From NCBI GenBank assembly GCA_946478645.1, contig CAMLCW010000008.1, positions 1-33,828 on the forward strand: a stretch of 33,828 nt of DNA. The letters run 5' to 3'. Made by a program: the position numbers and the translations under genes. The notes below the pieces were generated by a model. The model saw nothing but the letters and a program-made list of their open reading frames with translations, was not told where the DNA came from and made no database searches. Position 1 is the first letter of the stretch. Every line of letters starts with the position of its first letter. This stretch comes from an uncultured Variovorax sp. GTDB taxonomy: Bacteria; Pseudomonadota; Gammaproteobacteria; Burkholderiales; Burkholderiaceae. Shown here piece after piece: positions 6,312 through 13,621 of this stretch.

Positions 6312-7724
6312 ATGACCAACCGACGCAATTTCCTCGCCGGCGTCATCGCGGCCGCGGGCGTGAGCAAGGTCGCCATGGCCGCCTTGCCAGAGCCCGTGCT
6401 CCAGACCCGCCCCGACACCATGCCGCCGCTCGTGCCCGCGACCGGCCGGCCCTACAACCCCGTGGTCACGCTCAATGGCTGGACCCTGCCATGGCGCATG
6501 AACAACGGCGTGAAGGAGTTCCATCTGGTGGCCGAACCCGTGGTGCGCGAGATGGCACCCGGCTTCAAGGCCAACCTCTGGGGCTACAACGGCCAGTCGC
6601 CCGGCCCCACCATCGAGGTCGTCGAAGGCGACCGCGTGCGCATCTTCGTGACCAACCGGCTGCCCGAGCACACCAGCGTGCACTGGCACGGCCAGCGCCT
6701 GCCCAACGGCATGGATGGCGTCGCGGGCCTCAACCAGCCACCGATCCGGCCCGGCAAGACCTTTGTCTACGAGTTCGTCGCGCGCCGGCCCGGCACCTTC
6801 ATGTACCACCCGCACGCCGACGAGATGACGCAGATGGCCATGGGCATGATGGGTTTCTGGGTCACGCACCCGAAGGGCAGCCACCCGCTGATCGAGAAGG
6901 TCGACCGCGACTTCGTGTTCCTGCTCAACGCCTACGATGTCGAGCCTGGCAGCGCGACGCCGCGGATCATGACCATGCTCGACTTCAACCTCTGGTCGTG
7001 GAACAGCCGGATCTTCCCGGGCATCGATTCGCTCAACGTGCGGCTGAACGACAAGGTGCGCATCCGCATCGGCAATCTCACCATGACCAACCACCCGATC
7101 CACCTGCACGGCCACGAGTTCCAGGTGACCGGCACCGACGGCGGCCCGACGCCCAAGGGCACGCGCTTTCACGAGGTGACCACCGACGTGGCCGTCGGCC
7201 AGATGCGGCAGATCGAGTTCGTGGCCGACGAGGAGGGCGACTGGGCCTTTCATTGCCACAAGAGCCATCACACGATGAATGCGATGGGCCACGACGTGCC
7301 CACGATGATCGGCCTCGACCACAAGGACGTCGCGCGGCAGATCACGCGGCTCGTGCCCGACTACATGGTCATGGGCGAGCGCGGCATGGCCGACATGGCC
7401 GAGATGGCGATGCCGCTGCCCGACAACACCGCACCCATGATGGCCGGCGAGGGCCCGTTCGGCGCGGTCGAGATGGGCGGCATGTTCAGCGTCGTCAAGG
7501 TGCGCAAGGACCAGAAGCCCGGCGACTATGCGAACCCCGGGTGGTTCAAACATCCGAAGGGCACCGTGGCGTATGAACTCGACGGCGCGCCCAACGCAGC
7601 GCCGCCGGCACCGCCGCCGCACAGCGGCCATGCAGGCGCCGCCGCGATGCCCGCGCGGAACATGCCCGCGCCCGACATCGAGGTGCAGGTGCGCAAGCCG
7701 CGCGGCGCGCACGCGGGGCACTGA
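6312..7724 (+). CDS. Two-domain multicopper oxidase, Tat-exported
   Basis: This 470-residue periplasmic multicopper oxidase probably oxidises Cu(I) or phenols using O2. A Tat signal (NRRNFLAG at 3-10) fits folded, metal-loaded export. Trinuclear copper ligands are H124 and H126 in HWHG, H166 and H168 in YHPH, H264 and H266 in HPIHLHGH, and H314 and H316 in HCH. Type 1 ligands are H261, C315, H320 and M325. Only about 95 residues separate YHPH from HPIHLHGH, too few for a middle cupredoxin domain, so this is a two-domain type with the type 1 site in the second domain. A Met-rich segment follows (10 Met in 352-391). An alternative GTG start at 6303 overlaps the TolC gene stop. Confidence 0.9.
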   Translation: MTNRRNFLAGVIAAAGVSKVAMAALPEPVLQTRPDTMPPLVPATGRPYNPVVTLNGWTLPWRMNNGVKEFHLVAEPVVREMAPGFKANLWGYNGQSPGPTIEVVEGDRVRIFVTNRLPEHTSVHWHGQRLPNGMDGVAGLNQPPIRPGKTFVYEFVARRPGTFMYHPHADEMTQMAMGMMGFWVTHPKGSHPLIEKVDRDFVFLLNAYDVEPGSATPRIMTMLDFNLWSWNSRIFPGIDSLNVRLNDKVRIRIGNLTMTNHPIHLHGHEFQVTGTDGGPTPKGTRFHEVTTDVAVGQMRQIEFVADEEGDWAFHCHKSHHTMNAMGHDVPTMIGLDHKDVARQITRLVPDYMVMGERGMADMAEMAMPLPDNTAPMMAGEGPFGAVEMGGMFSVVKVRKDQKPGDYANPGWFKHPKGTVAYELDGAPNAAPPAPPPHSGHAGAAAMPARNMPAPDIEVQVRKPRGAHAGH

Positions 7725-7738
7725 TTTTCATTTTTTTT
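7725..7738 (+). other. T-tract between oxidase and CusF-like genes
   Basis: An unusual TTTTCATTTTTTTT run lies just after the oxidase stop in otherwise GC-rich DNA. A GTGCGC/GCGCAC stem (7689-7694 with 7707-7712) precedes it by 12 bases. The layout resembles a weak, perhaps leaky, intrinsic terminator that would lower expression of the following chaperone gene, but the gap between stem and T-tract is long. Confidence 0.35.
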
Positions 7739-7765
7739 GACCGTCCATTCTTGAAGGAACCTTCC

Positions 7766-8056
7766 ATGAAACACATCCTCCGCAACGCCGCCTTGCTCGC
7801 TGCGCTGGCTGCTTTCGCCAGTGCTGCCGCGGCCGAACTCGCCGATGGCGAGATCCGCAAGATCGACAAGGCGAACGGCAAGCTCACGATCAGGCACGGC
7901 CCGCTCGCGCATCTGGACATGCCGGGCATGACGATGGTGTTCGGCGTGAAGGAGGCGGCGCTGCTGGAGAAGGTGCAGGTGGGCGACAAGGTGCGGTTCG
8001 ATGCGCAGAAGGTGGAGGGGCGCATCGTGGTGACGCGGATCGAGCCGGCGCGCTGA
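7766..8056 (+). CDS. CusF-like periplasmic copper-binding protein
   Basis: This 96-residue periplasmic copper chaperone has a signal peptide (about 1-23, ending SAAAA). The mature part is a CusF-type small beta barrel: GEIRKIDKANGKLTIRHGP, then LDMPGMTMVFGV, then KVQVGDKVRF. Against E. coli CusF, the histidine ligand (H44 here) and both methionine ligands (M55, M57) align, while the tryptophan that caps Cu(I) in CusF is replaced by M52. Copper would thus have an extra thioether instead of a cation-pi contact. The start at 7766 has AAGGA at 7754-7758; an upstream TTG at 7751 is less likely. It is the last gene of the copper cassette, and a hairpin follows the stop. Confidence 0.9.
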   Translation: MKHILRNAALLAALAAFASAAAAELADGEIRKIDKANGKLTIRHGPLAHLDMPGMTMVFGVKEAALLEKVQVGDKVRFDAQKVEGRIVVTRIEPAR

Positions 8057-8059
8057 GCC

Positions 8060-8096
8060 TCGCAGGCGCTTGCCCGGAGGCGCAGCGCGCCTGCGA
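8060..8096 (+). terminator. Hairpin after copper cassette
   Basis: TCGCAGGCGC (8060-8069) and GCGCCTGCGA (8087-8096) form a perfect 10-bp stem starting 4 bases after the CusF-like stop. Only a short TTCTGTG follows, so it is a plausible terminator or 3-prime stabiliser without a classical U-tract. Confidence 0.5.
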
Positions 8097-8229
8097 TTCT
8101 GTGAAGAGTTACGCAGTTCGAAGGCGCCAAGGCGATGTTGCGTCTTGAAACAATCGGCACAATGGCGGCGCTCGCGTCGAGCGAGGCCTCCCCTTCTCTT
8201 TGCAACTGCTCTCCAAATCTCCAAAGAAA

Positions 8230-8703
8230 ATGAAGATCAATCACAACATCGCGCTCGTCGGCGTCCTTTCCCTGCTGCTCACCGGATGCGCTTCGGTCAA
8301 CATGGCCAGCCAGGCGGAGAGCGACAGGGCCAAGCAATTCAATGCGCCGGCGGCAGGGAACGCCGGCCTCTATGTCTACCGCGACAGCTTTGCCGGCAAG
8401 GCGCTGAAGAAGGACATCTGGGTCGATGGCAAATGCCTCGGCGAGAGCGCGTCCGATGTGTTCTTCTACACGCAGGTCGAAGGCGGCAAGAAGCACAAGA
8501 TCGAGACCGAATCGGAGTTCTCGCCCAATGCCCTGGAAGTGTTCATGGAAGGCGGCAAGAACTACTTCGTCCGGCAGTTCATCAAGATCGGCGCGTTCGT
8601 GGGCGGCGCCGACCTGGAGCAGATTCCCGAAGCGCGAGGCAAGGCCGACGTGGCCAAGCTCGGCCTGGCGCAGCCAGGCACTTGCAGCAGCAGCGTCAAG
8701 TAA
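8230..8703 (+). CDS. DUF2846-type lipoprotein
   Basis: This 157-residue lipoprotein has signal peptide 1-19 and lipobox LTGC with C20 as the modified cysteine. The mature region reads LYVYRDSFAGKALKKDIWVDGKCLGES, FFYTQVEGGKKHKIETESEFSPNAL and GGKNYFVRQFIKIGAFVGGADLEQI. This is the alternating pattern of DUF2846 proteins, small beta-rich envelope lipoproteins of unknown role. The start at 8230 gives a standard lipoprotein signal; the frame is open to 8200 but adds only a basic tail. The 173 bases before it hold the copper-cassette hairpin and no clear promoter. It ends 18 bases from the convergent SDR gene. Confidence 0.78.
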   Translation: MKINHNIALVGVLSLLLTGCASVNMASQAESDRAKQFNAPAAGNAGLYVYRDSFAGKALKKDIWVDGKCLGESASDVFFYTQVEGGKKHKIETESEFSPNALEVFMEGGKNYFVRQFIKIGAFVGGADLEQIPEARGKADVAKLGLAQPGTCSSSVK

Positions 8704-8721
8704 GCGGCCCCGCCGTTCGCG

Positions 8722-9504
8722 CTACACCGTCGGCACGGTTCCCCCGTCGATCACGTGCTCCGAGCCCGAGATCGACGCGGCCCGCGGAGACACCAGGAAC
8801 GCGATCAGGTCCGCCACTTCCCGCGGCTTCGCCGGCCGCCCGAGCGGGATGCCGCCGAGCGATTGCATGATGATCCGCTTGCCGCCTTCGTAGTCCGTGC
8901 CCGCCTGCGCGGCCAGGCGCCGGGCCAGCGCGGCAGAGGCTTCGGTCTCGATCCACCCGGGCGACACGCGCAGCACGCGCACGCCCTTCGGCGTCACTTC
9001 CTTCGACAAGGCCTTGCTGTAGGTGGACAACGCCGCCTTGGCGGCCGCGTAGGCGGTGGTCGATTCCGGCAGGGGCAGCAGGCGCTGGATCGAGCTGACG
9101 TGCACGATCACGCCGGCGCCTTGCGCCAGCATCGCGGGCAGCAGTGCGCGGTCGAGCCGCACCGCCGACATGAGGTTCTGGTTCAACGCGTCGAACCACT
9201 GCGCATCGTCCAGGGCCGCGAAGCCGCCGCCCGGCGCGCTGGAGCCGCCGACCACGTTGACCAGGATGTCGACGCCGCCCCAGCGCTCGAGCACCGCGCG
9301 TGCCACCGCCGCCGCGCCTTGCGCGGTCGACAGGTCTGCGGCGACATAGCTCACGCCTTCAGCCGGCTGCACGGGCGCAGCGCGCGCCGTGGCCATCACC
9401 TCGGCGCCGGCCGTGCGCAGCACCTCGACAACCGCGGCGCCCACGCCCTTGGTGCCGCCCGTGACCAGCGCGCGCCGGCCCTTCAGTTGAAGATCGAAGT
9501 TCAT
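8722..9504 (-). CDS. SDR family oxidoreductase
   Basis: This 260-residue short-chain dehydrogenase/reductase is cytoplasmic and NAD(P)-dependent. The nucleotide motif TGGTKGVG spans 15-22. NVVGG (83-87) replaces the usual NNAG, and the catalytic set is S137/S138, Y152 and K156 (YAAAK). The C-terminal IDGGTVPTV is classical. The start at 9504 overlaps the stop of the SnoaL-like gene as ATGA. The substrate is unknown; it is probably a small carbonyl compound or alcohol. The pair diverges from a LysR gene, which is the usual arrangement for an inducible oxidoreductase and its regulator. Confidence 0.9.
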   Translation of the reverse strand: MNFDLQLKGRRALVTGGTKGVGAAVVEVLRTAGAEVMATARAAPVQPAEGVSYVAADLSTAQGAAAVARAVLERWGGVDILVNVVGGSSAPGGGFAALDDAQWFDALNQNLMSAVRLDRALLPAMLAQGAGVIVHVSSIQRLLPLPESTTAYAAAKAALSTYSKALSKEVTPKGVRVLRVSPGWIETEASAALARRLAAQAGTDYEGGKRIIMQSLGGIPLGRPAKPREVADLIAFLVSPRAASISGSEHVIDGGTVPTV

Positions 9505-9830
9505 ACGCCGATCTCCAGCGCGGCGATCAGGCCGCTTTCGAGGCGGAAGCGGTAGCGCAGATCGACCGGGCTGCCGGGAAAATTGCCCGTGACGCGAGCG
9601 CGCACGACGTCCGCGCCTTCTTCCTGCACCAGGTCGCATGGCTCGACCGTGTAGGTGTACTTGCGCGATGCCTCGGCCTTCCACGCCTGGATGGCCTCGC
9701 GGCCGACATGGGTGCGGCCTTCATCCTTGACGACGGCATGGGCCGCGAAGCATCGGGCGACGGCTTGGGGATTCGATCGATCGGCCTCGAAGTAGGCGGC
9801 GATCGGCGAGGGAAGGATCAGGGTGCTCAT
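9501..9830 (-). CDS. SnoaL-like / NTF2-fold protein
   Basis: This 109-residue cytoplasmic protein has the NTF2-like cone pattern. It starts with a helix ([45 protein letters not shown]) and continues into antiparallel strands ([51 protein letters not shown]). Proteins of this type are small ketosteroid-isomerase-like enzymes or accessory binding proteins. It is the first gene of the pair with the SDR enzyme, overlapping it by four bases, so it probably acts on or binds the same compound. The exact reaction is unknown. Confidence 0.8.
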   Translation of the reverse strand: MSTLILPSPIAAYFEADRSNPQAVARCFAAHAVVKDEGRTHVGREAIQAWKAEASRKYTYTVEPCDLVQEEGADVVRARVTGNFPGSPVDLRYRFRLESGLIAALEIGV

Positions 9831-9889
9831 GAGGGTGATGGCTGCTGCTGGGTAGAGAAGCCCTCAGGATGCGCGTGCGGGATAAATAA

Positions 9890-9911
9890 GTGAATCTCCT
9901 AGAATCTTCAC
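9890..9911. promoter_or_regulatory. Candidate LysR operator, SDR/LysR divergence
   Basis: GTGAA (9890-9894) and TTCAC (9907-9911) bound an imperfect 22-bp dyad that includes the symmetric centre CTAG. It lies in the 105-base divergent gap between the SnoaL-like/SDR unit and the LysR gene, 25 bases before the LysR start. The position and symmetry fit a LysR recognition site. An AT-rich ATAAATAAG stretch beside it may contain the leftward -10 element. Confidence 0.5.
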
Positions 9912-9935
9912 GAGCCATGTAGAGAAAGATACAGA

Positions 9936-10862
9936 ATGCGCGGGTCCGAATTCGCCGAGCTCAAGGCCTTTGCCGCGGTGGTGGAGCGCGCGAGCTTTGC
10001 GCGCGCCGCCGAGCACCTGGGCCTGTCGCCTTCGGCGCTGAGCCAGACGATCCGTCAGCTCGAGGCGCGGCTCGGCACGCGGCTGCTGAACCGCACCACC
10101 CGCAGCGTGGCGCCCACCGCCACCGGCGCGCGCCTGCACGCACGCATCGCGCCGCTGTTGCGGGACATGGCCGAGGCCGTGGACGAAGCCAGCGCGGCGG
10201 CGGGGCAGGCGCGCGGCACGCTGCGCATCAACACGCTGGCCATGGCGGCCTCGCAGGTCATCGCGCCCCGGCTGGCCCGGTTCCATCGCGCGCACCCGGA
10301 AGTGGTGCTCGACATCGTGGTCGACGACGGACTGAGCGACATCGTGGCAGGCCGGTTCGATGCCGGCATCCGCGTGGGCGCGCGGCTCGAGAAAGACATG
10401 ATCGCCGTGCGCCTCACGCCCGACGTGAAGATGGTGGCCGTGGCATCGCCCGACTATCTGCAGCGCCGCGGCATACCGCGAATGCCCGCCGACCTGCAGC
10501 GCCATGACTGCATCAACTGGCGGCTGGAGGTCGACGGCAGTGCCTACCGCTGGGCGTTCGAGAAGAAGGGCAGGCGCATCGAGGTGGCGGTGGAAGGCCC
10601 GCTCGTCACCAACCATTCGGACATCGGCGTGGCCGCAGCGCTGCAGGGCCTGGGCATTGCCTACGCCTTCGACCGCGGGCGCGTCGACGAACACCTCGCC
10701 CACGGTCAACTGGTGCAGGTGCTCGCGGACTGGTCGATCGTGCGGCCGGGGCTGTTCCTCTATTACCCGAGCCGACGCCACTTGCCAGCCGCCTTGCGCG
10801 CGTTCATCGACTGCATGATCGACAAGGACTTGGCTGGAAACGTGCGCGAGCCGGCCACCTGA
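9936..10862 (+). CDS. LysR family transcriptional regulator
   Basis: This 308-residue regulator has a winged helix-turn-helix at about residues 6-63 (AFAAVVERASFARAAEHLGLSPSALSQTIRQLEARLGTRLLNRTTR). A periplasmic-binding-like effector domain follows from about 90 (GTLRINTLAMAASQVIAPRLARF). It resembles the group of LysR proteins that regulate adjacent oxidoreductases. It is transcribed away from the SnoaL-like/SDR pair and most likely controls it, and perhaps itself, through the GTGAA/TTCAC dyad in the gap. The effector is unknown. The gene converges with the acyl-CoA ligase gene, 51 bases apart, with no clear terminator. Confidence 0.93.
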   Translation: MRGSEFAELKAFAAVVERASFARAAEHLGLSPSALSQTIRQLEARLGTRLLNRTTRSVAPTATGARLHARIAPLLRDMAEAVDEASAAAGQARGTLRINTLAMAASQVIAPRLARFHRAHPEVVLDIVVDDGLSDIVAGRFDAGIRVGARLEKDMIAVRLTPDVKMVAVASPDYLQRRGIPRMPADLQRHDCINWRLEVDGSAYRWAFEKKGRRIEVAVEGPLVTNHSDIGVAAALQGLGIAYAFDRGRVDEHLAHGQLVQVLADWSIVRPGLFLYYPSRRHLPAALRAFIDCMIDKDLAGNVREPAT

Positions 10863-10913
10863 GGAACTGCGCAAGCACTGCCGATGGGACCGCCAGACCG
10901 CGGCGCCTTCGCT

Positions 10914-12833
10914 TCAGCTGCCGGCCAGCCGTCGCAGCGGTTCCAGCGCCTCGGGGTTCTCGAGCGCGGTCGTGTCGCCCGGCGGCATGCCGCGCAGCAC
11001 GTCGCGCACCACCCGTCGCATCACCTTGCCGTTGCGCGTGCGCGGCAGGGCCGCCACCAGATGAACCCGCGCCGGCCGGAACGGCTTGCCCAGCGCCGCT
11101 TCGATGCGGGCCGCGATGTCGTCGCCCAGCGAGGCGGGCGGCGGCGTGTGCGTGCTCGCGCAGACGACGAGCCGCTCGCCCTTCACCGGATGCGGCAGCG
11201 AGACGGCGGCCACGTCCTGCACCGTCGCGCATGCGAGCACGATGGCTTCGACTTCGGCCGGCCCCACGCGCTTGCCTGCGATCTTCAGGGTGTCGTCGGA
11301 GCGCCCCAGGATGAAGAACTGGCCGTCTTCGTCTTCGAGCAGCAGGTCGCCGTGGGTCCACAGCCCCGGATGCTGCGACCAGTAGGTGTCGAGGTAGCGT
11401 TCGCGCGCTTCCCAGAACCCGGCCGTCATGCCGACGAACGGCGCCGCAATGACCAGCTCGCCCGCCGCGCGGCGCACGCGCCGACCCTGTGCGTCGGCTG
11501 CGAACAGGTCGATGGAGGGCGACGCGCTGTTGAACGCGCAAGGCCGGATCGGACGTGCGAGCACGTTCGCCACCAGCGCGCCCGAGGCCTCGGTGCCGCC
11601 GCTGTAGTTGATCACCGGCAGCCGGCCGCGGCCGAAGGTGCGGAAGAACCATTCGAAGTGCGCGCTGTCGATGACCTCGCCCGCGAGCATCAGCAGGCGA
11701 AGGCTCTCGAGTGTTGCGTTGTCGCAGGCGCCCGGCGCAGCGGCGAGCAGCCGCACGAGCGTGGGCGAGACGCCGAAATGCGTGACGCGGTGCCTGTCGA
11801 TGGTGCGCGCAAGCCGGCCCGCGTCGGGCTGGTCGGGCGCGCCGTCGTAGCACACGAGCGTGGCGCCGCGGCCGAGTGCGCCGACGGTGGTGATCGGCCC
11901 GACGATCCATCCCATGTCGCTCGGCCAGAGCCAGCGGTCGCCGGCGCGCAGATCGAAATGGTAGGCGCAGTCGTGCAGGATCTTGAGCGGAAAGCCGCCG
12001 TGCGTGTGCACCGTTCCCTTCGGCGCCCCCGTCGTGCCTGAAGTGAAGACGATCATGAAGGGCTGATCGGCCTCGAACGCAGGCAGTTCGGCCACAGGCG
12101 CACCCTGCAGGCGCGGCCACCCCAGGGCCATGCCGCCGCATGCCGCAGGGTCACCGTCGACGACGAGCTGCAGTGCGGGAAGGCGCTGCTGTACTTCGCG
12201 CAGCACGGGCGCCAGGTCCACGCGGCGTCCGCGCCGCTGCAGCACCTGGCTCGCGAGCAGCCAACGTGCGCCGGCCAGTTGCAGCCGTGCCGCGGCCGCA
12301 TCGCTGCCGAAGCCCGAGAACAGCGGCACCGCCACGGCACCGATCGCGGCGATCGCCAGCAAGGCAGTGACGGCCGGTGCGTTCATGGCCATCATCAGCC
12401 CGACGCGGTCGCCGGTGCGAACGCCCAGCTGTTGCAGCCCGCCCGCCATCGTGCGCACCGACAGAGCCAGTTCGGCGTAGGAAAGCGACCGAAGCTCACC
12501 CTCCTCCGATTCGCCGATCACGGCCGCCTGCGCGGACCTCGGGCCTTCGGCGTGCGCGAGCACGCTGTCGACCCAGTTCAGCCGTGCGCCCGGAAACCAC
12601 TTCGGCAAAGCCGGCCCCTGCGCCAGGTCCACGTGGCCCGCGGGCGCTTCGCGCCAGGCAAACCCGAGGTGTTGCCATGCCGCGCGCCAGTAGGCATCGG
12701 GCGATCGCAGCGACAGCGCAAGCAGCGCGTCGTAGTCCGGCACGTCCAGGCGCTGGCAGAGTTCGCCGATCAGGGTGCTGTCGCGCCAGTCCGCGCTCGG
12801 TTGCCAGAGGATGTCGTTGGCGGGCGTGCTCAC
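10914..12833 (-). CDS. AMP-forming acyl-CoA synthetase
   Basis: This 639-residue ANL-superfamily enzyme activates a carboxylic acid to its CoA thioester through an acyl-adenylate. Landmarks are an acetyl-CoA-synthetase-like N-terminal region (LPKWFPGARLNWVDSVL, about 77-92), the P-loop motif at 263-280 (FTSGTTGAPKGTVHTHGG) and the adenylate motif INYSGGTEASG. Also present are WTHGDLL, the hinge GRSDDTLKIAGKRVGP and the C-terminal lysine in RNGKVMRR. The GTG start at 12833 overlaps the stop of the BadI-like gene as GTGA; the longer open frame upstream is not coding. Length and N-terminus resemble acetyl- or acetoacetyl-CoA synthetases. A short keto or cyclic acid is plausible as substrate from its neighbours. 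Confidence 0.9.
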   Translation of the reverse strand: MSTPANDILWQPSADWRDSTLIGELCQRLDVPDYDALLALSLRSPDAYWRAAWQHLGFAWREAPAGHVDLAQGPALPKWFPGARLNWVDSVLAHAEGPRSAQAAVIGESEEGELRSLSYAELALSVRTMAGGLQQLGVRTGDRVGLMMAMNAPAVTALLAIAAIGAVAVPLFSGFGSDAAAARLQLAGARWLLASQVLQRRGRRVDLAPVLREVQQRLPALQLVVDGDPAACGGMALGWPRLQGAPVAELPAFEADQPFMIVFTSGTTGAPKGTVHTHGGFPLKILHDCAYHFDLRAGDRWLWPSDMGWIVGPITTVGALGRGATLVCYDGAPDQPDAGRLARTIDRHRVTHFGVSPTLVRLLAAAPGACDNATLESLRLLMLAGEVIDSAHFEWFFRTFGRGRLPVINYSGGTEASGALVANVLARPIRPCAFNSASPSIDLFAADAQGRRVRRAAGELVIAAPFVGMTAGFWEARERYLDTYWSQHPGLWTHGDLLLEDEDGQFFILGRSDDTLKIAGKRVGPAEVEAIVLACATVQDVAAVSLPHPVKGERLVVCASTHTPPPASLGDDIAARIEAALGKPFRPARVHLVAALPRTRNGKVMRRVVRDVLRGMPPGDTTALENPEALEPLRRLAGS

Positions 12834-13621
12834 GGCCGCGCTCCCGCGGCGCGGAAGTCGGGCCGTCGCTTCTCGCGGAACGCGTGGCCACCTTCCTGCG
12901 ATTCCGCCGTGCCGTAGTAAAGCGACAGCGCCTCGAAGCCGAGCGCGCCAATGGCGCGGATGTTCTCCGAATCGGCGTTGAACGAACGCTTGGCGATCGC
13001 GATGGCCGTGGGGCTGAGCGCGAGGATCTCGCTGCACCAGGCGGCCACGGTCTGGTCGAGCTGGTCCGCCGGCACGGCCGCATTGATCCACCCCATCGAC
13101 AAGGCCTGCTCGGCCGAATAGCGGCGGCACAGGAACCACACTTCGCGCGCACGCTTCTCGCCGAGCACCCGCGCGAGCAAGGCGGTGCCGAAGCCCGGAT
13201 CGACCGATCCCACCTTCGGCCCTACCTGCCCGAAGGTGGCGTTGTCGCTCGCGATCGCCAGGTCGCACACGGTCACGAGCACGTTGCCGCCGCCGATGGC
13301 GTAGCCGTTGACCCTGGCGATCACCGGCTTGGGCACGTCGCGGATGAGGCTCTGCAGCTCGTCCACCGGCAGGCCGATGGTGCCGCGCCCGCCGTAGCCG
13401 CCGCCGGCATGGCTGGTCTGGTCGCCGCCGGTGCAGAAGGCCTTGTCGCCCGCGCCGGTCAGCACGATGGCGCCGACCTCGCGGTTCCAGCCTGCGCGCT
13501 GCAGCGCGTGCAGCATCTCCTCGACCGTCTCGGCCCGGAACGCGTTGTAGACGGCGGGGCGGTTGATGGTGATGGTGGCGACGCCGTCTGCTTCGCGGTA
13601 GAGGATGTCCTGGTAGGTCAT
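12830..13621 (-). CDS. BadI-like crotonase (ring-opening acyl-CoA hydrolase)
   Basis: This 263-residue enoyl-CoA hydratase-superfamily protein belongs to the MenB/BadI branch. It carries AFCTGGDQ (61-68), GRGTIGLPVDELQSLIRDVPKPVIARVNGYAIGGGNVL around the oxyanion loop (106-114), and GPKVGSVDPGFGT with S139 and D141. LYYGTAESQEG carries Y237 where this branch has its catalytic tyrosine. GGNVL and GSVDPGFGT are closer to BadI, 2-ketocyclohexanecarboxyl-CoA hydrolase of Rhodopseudomonas, than to MenB, as I recall those sequences. BadI cleaves a cyclic beta-ketoacyl-CoA to pimeloyl-CoA. ATGA overlap with the aminotransferase and GTGA overlap with the ligase make a coupled operon. A ring-opening or other retro-Claisen hydrolysis is inferred; a menaquinone role is unlikely here. 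Confidence 0.85.
   Translation of the reverse strand: MTYQDILYREADGVATITINRPAVYNAFRAETVEEMLHALQRAGWNREVGAIVLTGAGDKAFCTGGDQTSHAGGGYGGRGTIGLPVDELQSLIRDVPKPVIARVNGYAIGGGNVLVTVCDLAIASDNATFGQVGPKVGSVDPGFGTALLARVLGEKRAREVWFLCRRYSAEQALSMGWINAAVPADQLDQTVAAWCSEILALSPTAIAIAKRSFNADSENIRAIGALGFEALSLYYGTAESQEGGHAFREKRRPDFRAAGARP

Noticed and set aside
4789..7721. Long minus-strand open frames opposite the TolC-like and oxidase genes
   Set aside because: They are Arg/His/Val-rich shadows without domains. The plus-strand genes show lipobox, Tat and copper motifs.
12830..13621. Crotonase as MenB (menaquinone synthesis)
   Set aside because: No other men gene is present. The residues around the oxyanion loop and the GSVDPGFGT stretch fit BadI better, and the gene is coupled to an aminotransferase and a CoA ligase.
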